64,000 bases of DNA from Aquila chrysaetos chrysaetos. Its lineage: Eukaryota > Chordata > Aves > Accipitriformes > Accipitridae. The notes beneath the pieces were generated by a model. That model did no database searches and was not told the DNA's origin. It saw only the letters and a list, made by a program, of their open reading frames with translations. Location: the NCBI RefSeq assembly GCF_900496995.4, contig NC_044020.1, positions 11,364,001 through 11,428,000 of the forward strand, written 5' to 3'. Shown here piece by piece: positions 14,601 through 26,359 of the stretch. Position 1 is the first letter of the stretch. Each line of letters begins with the position of its first letter. The translations under genes were made by a program, and so were the position numbers.

Positions 14601-15699
14601 CTGGAATGGCTCACTAGACAGGCTCTTGCTCTTCAACAGAGACTGGCTTTTTCTTAAATTGCTATTCCAACATGCATTCTGGTACCTTGTTCCTTGCCTA
14701 CTTAATTCTCAGTCATGTTAATACTGAGCAATAGCAAGATTTAATACCATTGCTAATAAAATCTAATAGTCACAAAAGTCTTCCTTGGTCAGCACAGCTA
14801 AGAGATGCAGTGAATAGTTAGCACAGCAGTTTCTGGGCTCTTTCTTCTAGATCTTCTGAGACCTTCTTCTGGGATCATTGTTGAAGGACCTCTGGAAACC
14901 CTTTTGAGAAGTATTTGAGGAGCTTGAGGGTGCCTGCTGCTGTTGGGAATACGTTAACTACAGGAAGCCTTGGCTTCTAGCAAGGTCTAGCAGGGCTAGA
15001 GAGCTCTGTCAGCTGTCCTTGATTAAAGAGCCCTTGGAGTTTTTGTTCCAGCTGACACTAGTTAGGGAGGGTGGCACCCTTTCAGCCTGTGCTCAGGAGA
15101 GGCCTATATAAGAGCTGGGCCTAAAGTATATGTCTTTAAATGTGGCTGGTGTAGGATGGGCTAGTGCTTTATCTCCTAACAGTGCACTACTTCCTCAGCA
15201 GTGGTGGGGGTGTACTACAAGGTACTGTCCTCAGCAGCTCTTGCAAAAAATTCCCCTGTAATATTGGAGGTCTCAACTCTGACAGAACGTCAGAAGGAGG
15301 GTGCTGGTCTGGAGCAGGGGGAGATCCTCCTTTAGCCTGAAGGGAGATACATAGTTTTTGAGATGTTTTATTAAGCAAAGGAGCTGCATGAGGAGGTCGA
15401 CACACTATGTGTCATCAGATCATGAAAGAGGCTGGCTGTGTCTTCTCTGAGACCCTACAGCTTCAAGAAACCATGGAGGTATGTACTGAAGGAGAGGCAG
15501 GCTGAGTCTGTCGGGGGGGGGGGGGGGGGGGGGGGGGAAGTAGAGACTCCCACGATGTTGGAAGCTGGTGACCCCTGGTACTAGGGGGAAGGCTCATGCT
15601 CTGCCTGAAGACTTGTAACTACAAAATACCTTCAGTGCCATGCTTAGAGAAAAGAGGCTGGGAGCTCTGTCAAGTGAAACATCTGAGCTGGCTGAGCCT
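14601..15699. other. Intergenic DNA with TATA-like core
   Basis: CCTATATAAGAGCTGGGCC near 15.1 kb resembles a TATA promoter core, perhaps from an LTR or the 5' part of a LINE. No coding region is supported. Confidence 0.4.
15513..15537 (+). repeat. Poly(G) run of 25
   Basis: An uninterrupted G25 homopolymer. The true length is uncertain because such runs are error-prone in sequencing. Confidence 0.95.
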
Positions 15700-17728
15700 G
15701 AGCCATGCAGGAGCACCAGAAGGAAGCACTGAGGGTTAGTAGATGGGGACTTCTCTGCTGTGGGGAACAGGCCTGTCTGCTGACCTATTGTCTGGGGGGC
15801 TTTGCTGCTTTCCGGAGGCTCTGATTTATGATATCATGGAGAGCCTGCAGAGGCTTCTCTGGCTCCCTGATTATTGTTCCCTGCTGCTTTTTCACATGGG
15901 TATCTATGATATTACCGCAGAGACCTGGAAAGTATCAAATATGATACATATAGCTCTGGGGTGATGGTGAAGGGCATAAGGGCCCATCTGGTGTCTCCAG
16001 ACTCCTGCTGGTCAACAATGGTGGGGTTTTGATTTCTATGAACGTAGCATGCTCTTTGAGGACTGAATACTGCTTAGAAGAGCTGGGATTCACTGGACTA
16101 AGGCAGGGGGGAGCATCTTTGCCAATAGGATGGTCAACCTGGTAAGAAGAGCTTTAAACTAGGAACGACAGGGGAAAGAGGATGATAATCAAGTGAGGAA
16201 GTGATGGATCAGGTTATCAAGCAAAGGGTGTGGGCTTGTGTGAACAGAGGGGACTTCATCATCACCTAAATAGGGCTGAAGTGGTGTCACCCAAGTACAT
16301 GCATACAAACAAGTGCTTGCAGGACAGCATTGTAGGGAATGCTTTCATACCCTTTCTAGGAAGTCATCGTGGTCGAGATGGACAAATGACAAGTACGCAT
16401 TCTTATAGTACAAGCAAAGAAGGTTTTTTATTACTACAAGCCAGCAAATTTATACCCATTATACTTGTTACCTTGTACATATGTCTGTCCCTTATTGGTC
16501 AGAAAGTTGTCAGAAGTTGTTTTTCTCACCCCTCATTGGGTGACTTTTGCAGGTTCCTTATTACAACTGTAAACGGTCAACACATTCCTTAAACTTAGTT
16601 TCCCAGGCATGCTTCTCATCCTTTCTTGTTCTCTCATGGGAACACTGCAATCTTGTCAAGGTCAATATCCTCCCCAGGCCCCAAGGTCCAGCCGAGGTCC
16701 TCCGCAGGAAGTCAGCATGATTGGGTGCTTCTCTGAAGTGTCTGTACACTAATGTGTGCACCATGGGGAACAAATGGGAGCAATGAGAGAACTGTGCAGT
16801 TATAGGACTACAGTATCATAGGGATCATGGAGACATGGTGGGATAGCTCATATGACTGGAGTACTACAATGGATGGATACAGGCTTTTTAGAAAGGTGAG
16901 AAGGGGAAGTTGCTTTTTATGTGAGGGCAGCAGGATTGCATGGAGCCCTGCCTGGGGCCAGATAATAAGCCAGATGACAATTTATGGCTCAGGATTAATG
17001 GGGTAGACCAACATGGGCAATGTGGTGCATGTCTGCTAAAGACAACCTCTTCAGGATGGAGTTCCAGATGAGGCCTTCCTTCAACAACTAGAGGCCTCGT
17101 ATTTGTAGGCCCTTGTCTTAACAGGGGATTTCAGCCACCCTGGTGTCTGTTGCAGGGCATGAGCAATCCAGTAGACTTCTGAGTGCTTTGAGAACTTCTT
17201 AACACAGAGGGTTGAGGAGCTGATGAGGGGAGATGCTCTGCTGGCAGTGATCCTGACAAGCAGGCTGGAGTCACAGTCAGGAATGTGAACGTTGGGGCAG
17301 CCTTGAAATGGAGTTCAGGATCATGAAAGGAGGGAAGAAGGCAAAAACTAGGGTCATGGTCCTGGTCTTCAAGAGGCTGGACTTTAGCCTGTTCAGGGAT
17401 GTATTTGGATAAATGCATTTGGTATGATCCTGAAGAGAAGAGAGTTCCAGGAGAACTGGTTGTTCTTCCCTGCTCCACCTGCACCCCCCACCCTGCCCCC
17501 AAGGGACCACTTCCTACAAGCTCAAGACTGGTCCATCCTTGTGAGCAGGAAAACCTGCAAAGGTGGCAGGAGGGCCTGCATGGCTGAACAAGGAGATCCT
17601 GACTGAACTCAAGCATGAAAAGGAAGCATACAAGAGGTGGAAGCCAGGACAGGTGACCCAGAAGGAATGGAGTCACTGTCGAAGTGCACAACGATGGGGG
17701 TTAGGAAAGCCAAATCCATCTGGAGTTG
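15700..17728 (+). mobile_element. CR1 LINE body (copy A)
   Basis: The plus strand reads as decayed CR1: a 5' part up to about 16.3 kb, then endonuclease-type sequence from about 16.78 kb and the segment with PAWLNKEILTELKHEKEAYKRW near 17.57 kb. It is cut off at 17728 by the provirus. Many stops. An LTR-like piece interrupts it at about 16.33-16.78 kb. Limits on the left are uncertain. Confidence 0.7.
16330..16780 (-). mobile_element. LTR-like insertion in CR1 copy A
   Basis: Begins TGTAGGGAATGC and carries AATAAA on the minus strand near 16.42 kb. It separates CR1 5' sequence from endonuclease-type sequence. The right end is approximate. Confidence 0.5.
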
Positions 17729-18180
17729 TGTATGAGCCTGCACAGACAGGATGCAGGAACAACCACAAAACCACAGATTAAATGCAAAGGGTGTATTTAT
17801 TTTTGTTACCTTGCCAACCAGGGGTTTCCCCAAAGCAGCACCTGGGCAGAGGCACACAAGTGGGGATGCAGGCACTGCTGAGTTTGGTCCATGCTGGAGG
17901 ACTGCTGACCATGCTGTTTTCACCTGTTTATCCAGGATTTGTGCAGGTGTAGTTTACCTCTGTGCTTTGATCTTCTTTGTAGCAGGGCAGGAATTTCAAG
18001 CATGTCTGATAGGGTGCCTTTAAGTCTATCATGGGTCTATGTTCTCTAAACACAAATGTTCTACTTGTCAAGCACACAAGGATAAACAATTAGTATGATA
18101 TATGTGATTTTCTACACCCCAGCTGTAGGTTACTTGAGTGTGCTTATAATCCTCCTTGCCAAGCTTCCATCATTAACCCA
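17729..18180 (-). repeat. 3' LTR of the provirus
   Basis: The partner of 24715-25150. It adjoins a purine-rich tract (GAAGGGG on the minus strand near 18187-18197), as expected at the env/3' LTR junction. The outer end abuts CR1 sequence at 17728. Confidence 0.85.
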
Positions 18181-18238
18181 CATTCAACCCCTTCACTCAA
18201 GGGACCACTTCAGCTGGGGCTGGCAAAGCTGGAGGTGT

Positions 18239-19260
18239 TCATTTGGGCTTGAAGAGTGTAGGGCAGGGTGATTTACAGAGGCATATAATAAACACATATA
18301 GAAAAAGAAATAAATGTATCCCTACAATAATGCTTTGAATCAGGTGTCCCACCCATTCTGTCAGGGAATTAAACCACTCTGCTAGCCAGGTACCATGAGT
18401 AGATTGTTTTATTTGATGCATTAAGTCCTGGAGATGTTGAATGTTGTCCTCTATGCTGGCTGATTCATCAGTTATGTTGAAGTAACACATGTTTTTGAAA
18501 TCAGAGCAGCATTTATGGTGTTGAGGAAGGAGCTAGTCCACTGCCTATCGATTATGTAATGTTCTTTGGCGTACAGCCATTACCTCCAATTTCAAGGCAG
18601 CAATTGCCTTTGTCCAATTTAAACCTTGTGGTAGAGCACAAGCCAAGTGGTCTATATTTGCTACTAAATACATTACGAAGGCATGTGCTTGTAGTACAAG
18701 ACTACAAAGCACAATGAGGCCACTTGTGATAAGGGAGGAAAACAGGAATGTCAACTCCTTCCAGTAATACATATGTAATTGCTCCAGCTCCTTTAGTTAA
18801 TATTACTCCAGGTTTGATAACACAATGGGGGGTAATTGCCCACACAGATTGAAGACCTATGGCTCATGCTTTTTCAGATTGAATTTCATTTTGATGTTGT
18901 GTTTGTGACACCAATAACATAATTTCAATGCTATCTCCTCTAGATAAGGCACAGGTATTTGTCAAAGATAACTGAAATACAAGAACTTGAGAATCTGATA
19001 TCAACAGAGGATGTAAAATAAGAGAAGTTGAGGTATGGAACCATATGGCATTCTTGGGGACTATTATATGAATATTCATGTCTAGACTAATAGCTCATGG
19101 TTCTACCATGCAATCCATCGGTGTAAACAATTCCATTTCCCCTGTAGTTAATATTTTGGGAGAGACGCCACCTGGAAGAATTTCAATTCTTAACACGTTT
19201 TGTACTGGAGGTGTTGTGATATGATCACAGGGTGTTTGATTATGAATATTCTGGCTGTTT
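18239..19260 (-). pseudogene. env: Retroviral env remnant (transmembrane region)
   Basis: Broken frames read through a possible cysteine cluster (CCSDFKNMC), a heptad-like stretch, a tryptophan-rich membrane-proximal segment and a long hydrophobic anchor followed by Lys-rich tail near 18.24-18.49 kb. A second hydrophobic segment is at 18.55-18.77 kb. Position between integrase and the polypurine tract supports env. The surface part is too decayed for me to delimit. Stops interrupt the frame, so it is a pseudogene. Confidence 0.6.
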
Positions 19261-19279
19261 AACAAAAAAACCTGCTTTA

Positions 19280-19472
19280 ATAAGATGTGAACTCCAATGT
19301 TGTAAACCTTTAGTACTGGTTAGCTTTTTGAATTGTTCTTTCAACATCCTACTCATGCTTTCAATCAAGCCATTAGCTTGAGGATGGTAGGCAATGGGGA
19401 ATATCTAATCTATCCCTAGCCCTTGAGCTCAATCTTGGAGATTATGTCCACCAAAGTGTGTTCCTTGATCAC
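19280..19472 (-). pseudogene. pol: Integrase remnant, distal part of catalytic core
   Basis: The minus-strand frame resumes directly after the nested LTR with SDQGTHFGGH, then YHPQANGLIES, which carries the catalytic glutamate. At least two in-frame stops are present. It continues the integrase fragment at 20617-20962. Confidence 0.75.
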
Positions 19473-20611
19473 TGTGGTGGGTTGCTCCTGGCTGGATATC
19501 AAACGCCCACCAAAGCTGCTCTGTCACTCCCCTCAGCTGAACAGGGGAGAGAAAATATAATGAAAGGCTTGAGAGTCAAGATAAGGACAGGGAGAGGTCA
19601 CTTGCCAATTGCTGTCACAGGCAAAACAGACTTGACTTGGGGGGAAAAGTAATTTAATTTATTCCCAATGATATCAGAGTAGGTAAATGAGAAAATAAAA
19701 ACAAAATCTTAAAACACCTTTCCCCCCACCCCTCCCTTCTTCCTGGGCTCAGCTTTACTCCTGAATTCTCTACCTCTTCCCCCTGCAGTGGCACAGGGGG
19801 CTGGGCAATGGGGGTTGTGTTCAGTTCATCACAGGTTTCTGCTGCTCCTTACTCCTCACACTCTTACCCTGCTCCAGCATGGTGTCCTTCCCAAGGGAGA
19901 CAGTTGTCCATGAACTTCTCCAATGTGAGTCCTTCCCACAAGCTACAGTTCTTCATGAACTTCTCCAGCGTGGGTCCCTTCCACAGGGTTCAGTCCTTCA
20001 GGAACAGACTGCTCCAGTGTGGTTCCCCTGCAGGGTCACAAGGCCTGCCAGAAAACCTGCTCCAGCATGGGCTCCTCTCTCTGTGGGTCCACAGGTCCTG
20101 CCAGGAGCCTGCTCCAGTGTGGGCTTCCCATGGGGTCACAGCCTCCTTTGGGCATCCACCTGCTCCAGCGTGCGGGCCTCCACAGGCTGCAGGTGGAGAT
20201 CTGCTCCACCGTGGACCTCCCTGGGCTGCAGGGGGACAGCCTGCCTCACCATGGTCTTCCCCACGGGCTGCAGGGGAATCTCTGCTCCAACGCCTGGAGC
20301 ATCTCCTCCCCCTCCTTCTTCACTGACCTGGGAGTCTGCAGGGTTGTTCCTCTCACATATTCTCACTCCTCTCTCTCCTGACTGCTGCTTGAGTTGCATA
20401 GATTTTTTTCCCCCCATTCTTAAATATATTATCCTAGAGGCACTACCACTGTTGCTGATGGGCTTGGCCTTGGCCAGCGGCAGGTCTGACTTGGAGCTGG
20501 CTGGCACTGGCTCTGTTGGACATAGGGGAAGCTTCCAGCAGGTTCTCACAGAAGCCACCCCTGGAACCCCCCCTGCCTGCCTCCAAAACCTTGCCACAGA
20601 AACCCAATACA
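19473..20611 (-). mobile_element. Nested solo LTR inserted in the provirus integrase
   Basis: On the minus strand it begins TGTATTGGGTTTCTGTGG and ends CCCACCACA. The 5-bp duplications are ATCAC (19468-19472) and GTCAC (20612-20616), one mismatch. I recognise the start and the GAAGCTTCCCCTA block as a common neoavian ERVL-type LTR. The integrase frame is continuous across the insertion when the LTR is ignored, which confirms the limits. Long open frames inside it are repeat artefacts. Confidence 0.88.
19870..20300 (-). repeat. Minisatellite-like array inside the nested LTR
   Basis: About nine copies of a core CTGCTCCAGYRTGGG (plus strand) occur at irregular 40-55-bp spacing. The absence of stops in several frames explains the long ORFs here (up to 257 codons). 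Confidence 0.75.
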
Positions 20612-20616
20612 GTCAC

Positions 20617-21000
20617 TTTGTATTTGGTGAGGAGGTCCGTATTGATGAATGAGCTGTTTTAACGCTTCAATTGTGTGACATTGATTAGTATATTTGGTGG
20701 GTTTAGCAAAAAACAGTCCTGACACTGTATCCAGAGCAGTGAATACATATTGCCACCTCCTCGACAGGGGCAGGGGGCCCATGGAATTGACCTGCCAGGT
20801 ATTCAAGGCCCGCTGACCCCATTTTATCTTTTCCCATGATCTATATAATGCCCTTAAATTTAGCCGTGTACAAATAGTATGCTTTATAAATATGTAATGG
20901 CAGAGGGGTTTGATTATGAGCAGTGTCCCATGCATGTGCAGTATTTGCTGACCGATGTCCACAAGCTATATGTGCATTTATACCTTGAGCATGTACTTTG
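20617..21000 (-). pseudogene. pol: Integrase remnant, zinc-binding region and proximal core
   Basis: Contains a His/Cys region and the start of the core with the first catalytic Asp in a FTALDTVSG-type block, then GPPHQIQSD at the LTR insertion site. A frameshift separates it from RNase H. Confidence 0.75.
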
Positions 21001-21700
21001 GTGGAGGTCGTATTATCTAGTTCCCTATTATTTTGTGACTCAAGCAAATCATCTTTTTGATGAGCTGGGACATGCCTTACTTTTAAAGGATACCTTTGTA
21101 CATATTGCCTAATTTGTTGCTGTATATCTGCTCCCCATATAGGGTATTTTTGTACATGCCAATTCTCTTGGGCCCAGCGGGGCAACCACATTGTGAGGCT
21201 TTTGTATACAACCCAACTGTCAGTACATAAGTAATGTGCCTTGCCTTCTAGGATGGCAGGAGATGCTGTGATCAATTCAGCCCACTGACTAGATGCCTGT
21301 ACACCTGTTTGCCATAATATAATTCCTGGAACCAGAGCATATGCAACTGTTCTCCATTGTCTTTGTCCAGTTGCCATGTATGTTTGCACTTCCATCGGTC
21401 AACCAGGCATCTTTTTTGTGCTCTTCTGTTAACTTGTCATAAGGGGGAGCTTCCTCCACAAGAGATACAGGGATATCTCCAAGGGCAAGAGTTTCCTCTG
21501 GTGTGGGCATATGATTAAATGATACAATTACTAGAACAGTGGCATGTGGAGTGGTTACACGTGGTCTTCCCGGTAGAAATTGCTGCTGTAAATAATGTTT
21601 CCATTTCCAATGCATGACTGCCTGAGCTGCCCCTGCATGGGCCTTAACAGAATCATCAGTAACCCACGTGTGAATAAGTAAGGGTGTGTGTACAGTCACG
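20990..21700 (-). pseudogene. pol: RNase H remnant of the provirus
   Basis: Shows LTDGSA (first catalytic Asp), AELITA (Glu), CTDSWVVYK (Asp) and HVPAHQKDD near the end. The frames shift near 21.3-21.4 kb. The TDSW-V pattern is of the kind I associate with class III elements. Confidence 0.75.
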
Positions 21701-21885
21701 CTATCTTGGCCTGTGATTCTTTCAGCTTCTTGTAGTGCCCAACCTACAGCTAATTTTTTTTTTCATTGGGGTATAATATATAGCGGAGCCTTGTAATGCC
21801 TTGGACCAAAATCCTACAGGTTCTTTCAGATTTTTCAGCCCAGTCATCTGCCATAATTCCCATGAGACTATATAATCTAGAATTG

Positions 21886-22820
21886 TTACTTCTGATTTAA
21901 AAGGATATCCTTGCCTAGGAGTGTATCATGGCCCATGCTCAAAGCATTTTTGCAGGCATCAAAGCCTTCTTGCTGTTGCTTGGTCCACTGCCAAACCACC
22001 TTCTTCCTAGTTAATTTCTGCAGAGGGCACATTAATGCTGCCAGATGTGGGATACAAGTTCTCCAATATGCTAAAAGTCCCATGAAGGCCTGCAGCTGTT
22101 TTACTGTGGTTGGTACAGGAAATTGTTGGACTGTTTGCTGTACCCTATTTGGTATTTCTCTAATCTGTCCATGCCAAACTGTTCCCCAAAATTGTACAGT
22201 AGTACTAGAGCCCTGTATTTTCTTTGGATTAATTGCCCAGCCTCGGTTCTGTAAATGTATTTTCTGCGATTAGGCAGCTACTTCAATTTCTTGTTGTGAC
22301 TCTGCCATAATCAATAGATCATCAATATAATGGTAAACAGTAACGGTACCTGACCGTAATGCTATATCAGCTGTTATCATTTGGTGGCAAATGGAGGGAC
22401 TGTGTTTGTATCCCTGAGGCAATACTTGGAAAGTATATTGCTTTTGTTGCCAGTTAAAGGCAAACTGGTCTTGGCTTTCTGAAGCAATGGCTATTGAAAA
22501 GGAAGCATTAGCAAGATCTATCACCACCTTTCAGGGCTGTAAATTTTTGCTAATATTTTCTATAACAGTAACCATGTCTGGTACCGTAACTGCAAGTGGG
22601 GGGGGTTACTTCATTCAATTCTCTATAATCTATAGTTATTCTCCCAGTGTGGTCTGGTTTTTTAACAGGCCAAATAGGACTATTAAAAGCAGTCATGGTT
22701 TCCTCAACAATTCCCACTTGTTGAAGTGCCTGAATGGTTTGAGTAATTTCCTCCTCCTCCCCTCGAATACAATGTTGGTTTACAGTTAACCACCTAGGCA
22801 GGCATGGGCAGCACAACAGG
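21886..22820 (-). pseudogene. pol: Reverse transcriptase remnant of the provirus
   Basis: The RT fingers, palm and connection are readable: RPVKKP-like block, TIDYRELNEVTPP, QYTFQVLPQGYKHSP, and the catalytic YIDD at 22318-22329, followed by the connection segment to about 21.9 kb. A stop near 22.27 kb and frame changes break it. Confidence 0.85.
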
Positions 22821-22829
22821 ATCCCGCTT

Positions 22830-23180
22830 CAGGAATCCACACAAGACAGTTATAGATCGAATAGCAAATCCCACTTGCAAAGTCCTGAAGCGACTGTTTA
22901 AAGTTTCAACTGTTTGTCCTGCCAACATATCAATAGCCAAAATATATTCTTTAACTGGGGCAGTTAACACGGTTGTGGTAAATGGAGTGGCATTTCCTAT
23001 TAAGGTAATCTTAGCTCAGAGGGCAGAGGTTGGATTTCCCACTAATCCACAGATCTGTGATGTGGCTTCTTTATTATTAATATTACTGTGTAATACAGTA
23101 ACTTCAGCTCCAGTATCCACCAAAGCTAACACATGTAAAATCCCCCACTTTATAGTTAAAGGAACACAGGCTCATCAGTC
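22830..23180 (-). pseudogene. pro: Retroviral aspartic protease remnant
   Basis: The active-site sequence LVDTGAEVTVL is encoded at about 23090-23125 on the minus strand, just upstream of RT, where the protease is expected. The rest is degenerate. Confidence 0.7.
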
Positions 23181-23184
23181 CCCC

Positions 23185-24600
23185 TCATGGTAAGAGGCTA
23201 CAGTGGTGGCAATTTTGGGGCACCCACCAAACCTTCATTTCTGCTGTCTTGGCATTTGCCAGGTAGTGTCTTGCCTTGAGATGGCAGGCAGGCCTGAGGG
23301 TATTTGGTAGTTCTTTTGCATAGGCGCTAACTTTTGCTATCGGCAAAACATTTCTGATGTTGTGATCCCATTTATTTCTGATAATGGGACGCTGGTTTGT
23401 ACAGGACCATTCCACATTTGTTTCCTTGTCACCCATGATAGAACTCCTTTTGGTTTTGCCAGCTTTCCTTTATCTGCCACCTGCACGGATGGTCCTGAAG
23501 TTACAGCCCAAATGTCCTCAAGGTGGTTGCTAGGGTGCCTACATTACCATTAGCATTTGTGGCTGCTGGTAAATCAAGGAGTTTTGTGAGGCAGGTGCTC
23601 CTCTCAAAAGCTGTACTTTGATAATTCTTGTTACTGCTACCCTGTCAGGATTGGATCCTGTAATCAATGCATGAGCCATCCCCATGTGCCACACCAAACT
23701 AATACCTTATTCCATTGTATGCCAATTTCTGAGGGTCAACACTAATTTGGCAGGTTCAGCATATGCAGTTAAAACTGCTGCACGCAACCATTGATATAGC
23801 ATAGGTGCAATAATATCTTGCCCATCAGGATCTCTAATATTTTGCAACTGAGTGTATCCTCATTGTATCTGGTCATCACTGGCTATAGGGCTTAATAAAT
23901 CTTTTTCACCCATTAGTAAACGGATAGATGCAGCTCCATTATCCCAAGCTTGCAAAACCTGTGCCAGTATGCCTTCCCCACTCTTTTCTGGTAGATCTCT
24001 AAAAATTCCCTTAACTCTTTCAGGGTGTAAGTACATGTGAGCTGTACTCCCCCATCCTCTTGTTCCTGCTGCCCCCTCATTTGTATGAGGGGTCATGCTT
24101 CTACCACCTCTCTGCCTTCTAAATCTGACTCAGACTCAACCTTGGAGTCCAAGGACTCTAAATATTTCTATCCTGTTCCTTGGGACCCCATGAAGGTTTT
24201 GTGGTGAGAGCACAAACTTGCGAAATTGAAACCTTATTTTTTCCATATCTGTCCCTTTGTTTGTTAGCAATATGTGCTACCAACTGCTCTAGAGTACCTT
24301 GCAGCCCATGGCACCGCTCTGCTTGAGTAGTAATTACTTTTTGTACAATCGCCTTTGCATCTTGTGAAGTCCCAACTTCCCTTTCCAATTCTCCCATTTT
24401 ACTCCATAATGCTACAACTTCGTGGTCGAGCCCTAAGACAAGTCATAATCATCCCAATCTCCCTGCTAACTTGCGAGAAGGGTCCAATGCTGCTTTCCAT
24501 GGCAATCCGCACATAGCCATTTCAATTGTCTGGGGGTAACCACCATCCTGTCATCTATTTCAGGCTATGCTTCTGGCAGAGCCAATGTAGCCAGGAAACA
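23185..24600 (-). pseudogene. gag: Retroviral gag remnant
   Basis: Broken frames between the 5' LTR and protease. The 23860-24096 frame reads like a capsid C-terminal region (LHPERVKGIF, GILAQVLQAW). Assignment to gag is from position and general character; nucleocapsid zinc knuckles are not clearly visible. Confidence 0.55.
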
Positions 24601-24714
24601 GGCCACAGGGGTCCAGTGCTCAGTACTGGGCCATCCTGGAACAGGTGGAGTCACTGACTTTTTGCTGGCTGTGGCATGGCTGTTCCTGAATCCTGCCGAC
24701 TATCACACACCAAA

Positions 24715-25150
24715 TGTGTCAGCAGAGGCAGGACACAGGAACAACCACAAAATCACAGATGAAATGCAAAGAGTAAATTTATATTTTTGTTACCTCACCA
24801 ACTGGGGGATCCCCAAAGCAGCACCTGGGCAGAGGTACACAAGCTGAGTTCGGTCCATGCCGGAGGATTGCAGACCCTGCTGTTTTCACCTGTTTTATCA
24901 AGGATTCGCGCAGGCGTAGTTTACCCCTGTGCTTTGATCTTCTTTGTAGCAGGGCAGGAATTTCAAGCATGTCCGATAGGGTGCCTTTAAGTCTATCATG
25001 GGTCTATGTTATCTAAACACAAACGTTCTACTTGTCAAGCACACAAGGAAAAACAACAATTAGTATGACATATGTATTTTTCTACACCCCAGCTGCAGGT
25101 CACTTGAGCGTGTTTATAACCCTCCTTGCCAATCTTCTGTTAGTATCCCA
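24715..25150 (-). repeat. 5' LTR of the provirus
   Basis: A direct repeat of 17729-18180. Both copies share the GGAACAACCACAAAA block, the CCCCAAAGCAGCACCTGGGCAGAGG block and the CTTTGTAGCAGGGCAGG block, and both end CCCA on the plus strand. The inner boundary is approximate within a few bases. Confidence 0.85.
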
Positions 25151-25397
25151 CAGCGCTTTGACAATTTCTTAACACAGGAGATTGAGGAGCTGATGAGGGG
25201 AGATGCTCTGCTGGCAGTGATCCTGACAAGCAGGCTGGAGTCACAGTCAGGAATGTGAACGTTGGGGCAGCCTTGAAATGGAGTTCAGGATCATGAAGGG
25301 AGGGAAGAAGTCAAGAACTAGGGTCATGGTCCTGGTCTTCAAGAGGCTGGACTTTAGCCTGTTCAATGTATTTGGATTAATTCAGTTGGTATGATCC

Positions 25398-26359
25398 TGT
25401 AAGAAACAACTTGTAACTCCCTGAAACAAAGATTGAGAGAAGCAGCCTGAGGGAAGCACAAACAATGGTGAAAGATGAAACTTGGTAAAATAAGGGAGGA
25501 GGGGGGTGGAGGCCCTCTGAGGCTTTCTGAGGAATGTCTCAAACACTCACAAAGTACCCTAAAACAAAACTATCATCATGGGCTGGATAATGTGGAGTCT
25601 GGGTAATGTAGGCCTGGTGTTCAATGAACTGATAAGGCTGACACTTGACCCATGCGGGAGGAATAGCAAAGGATGCAGCTGAAGGAGGAAGCCCTGTGAA
25701 AACAGAATGGTTCTGCTCTGGTGCAACCTGTGAAGCTTGTTAACTCTCTGTTTTTGGGGCCATCGTGTCCGATGAATGACCTTTGCCTCATTATCCATGA
25801 AATGCATATTAAAGTTGACACCGCTGCATATGCTAGTGAAAATTAGGGAGATCATGCTAAACATATGTGACTACAGCACTTGTCTCTCAAGCCAAATCAT
25901 GCTACACATCACCTGGTAGGGGGGGAGAACCTGAAATGAACCTGCCACCGTAGCAGGAGGGCAGGTCGTACTGATATGGCGAACATAAAGGGGGAAGATA
26001 GGTGCCACTGAAAAAGAAAAAGTGGGGAATCAGCAGAAGAGTGCTATTATGAACCAGAAACCCCCTGCTGGCTGGACCAACGCTGGAACCAGGACCAGTG
26101 ACTTGTTATCTCTCTCCCCCCTCGTTTCTCTTTTCTCTTAGAGTTGTTAAGTAATGTAAGGTGTAACCTTACTGCTTGCCATAATTTGTTATATACCTAA
26201 CCAATTATTGGAAAATCTAGTTTAAGACATATATTAATCACTGTGGGAATTTAAGAAATGTTTGTATATGGACCTTGAGAGTTGTCTCACCTTAGTTCAT
26301 GCTGCTGGGGATTTGTGAATCTGAGTCACTCACCCCCCTCTTCTGAGTGGGTCGTGACA
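25398..26359 (+). mobile_element. Solo LTR (related to family A) inside a CR1 copy
   Basis: It starts TGTAAGAAACAAC and ends GGGTCGTGACA. It interrupts CR1 sequence that is continuous in the paralogous copy near 17.43 kb, which fixes both ends. The flanking duplication is GATCC / GGTCC (one mismatch). It shares the GCTGGACCAA-CGCTGG block and the GTGACA end with family A. Confidence 0.85.

Larger units (their letters stand above)
17729..25150 (-). mobile_element. Degraded endogenous retrovirus (gag-pro-pol-env, two LTRs)
   Basis: Reading on the minus strand from 25150 to 17729: 5' LTR, gag remnants, protease, reverse transcriptase, RNase H, integrase, env-like transmembrane region, polypurine tract and 3' LTR. 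All frames carry stops or frameshifts, so the copy is not coding-competent. The integrase is split by a nested LTR (19473-20611). RNase H and RT block style looks class III (ERVL-like) to me; that assignment is tentative. No matching target duplication flanks the two LTR outer ends. Confidence 0.88.

Noticed and set aside
17131-17691. 186-codon minus-strand ORF
   Set aside because: It is antisense to CR1 coding sequence and has no recognisable family features.
19808-20652. ORFs of 172 and 257 codons on the plus strand and 153 on the minus
   Set aside because: They lie within the nested LTR and its CTGCTCCAG array. Low-complexity translation, no domain.
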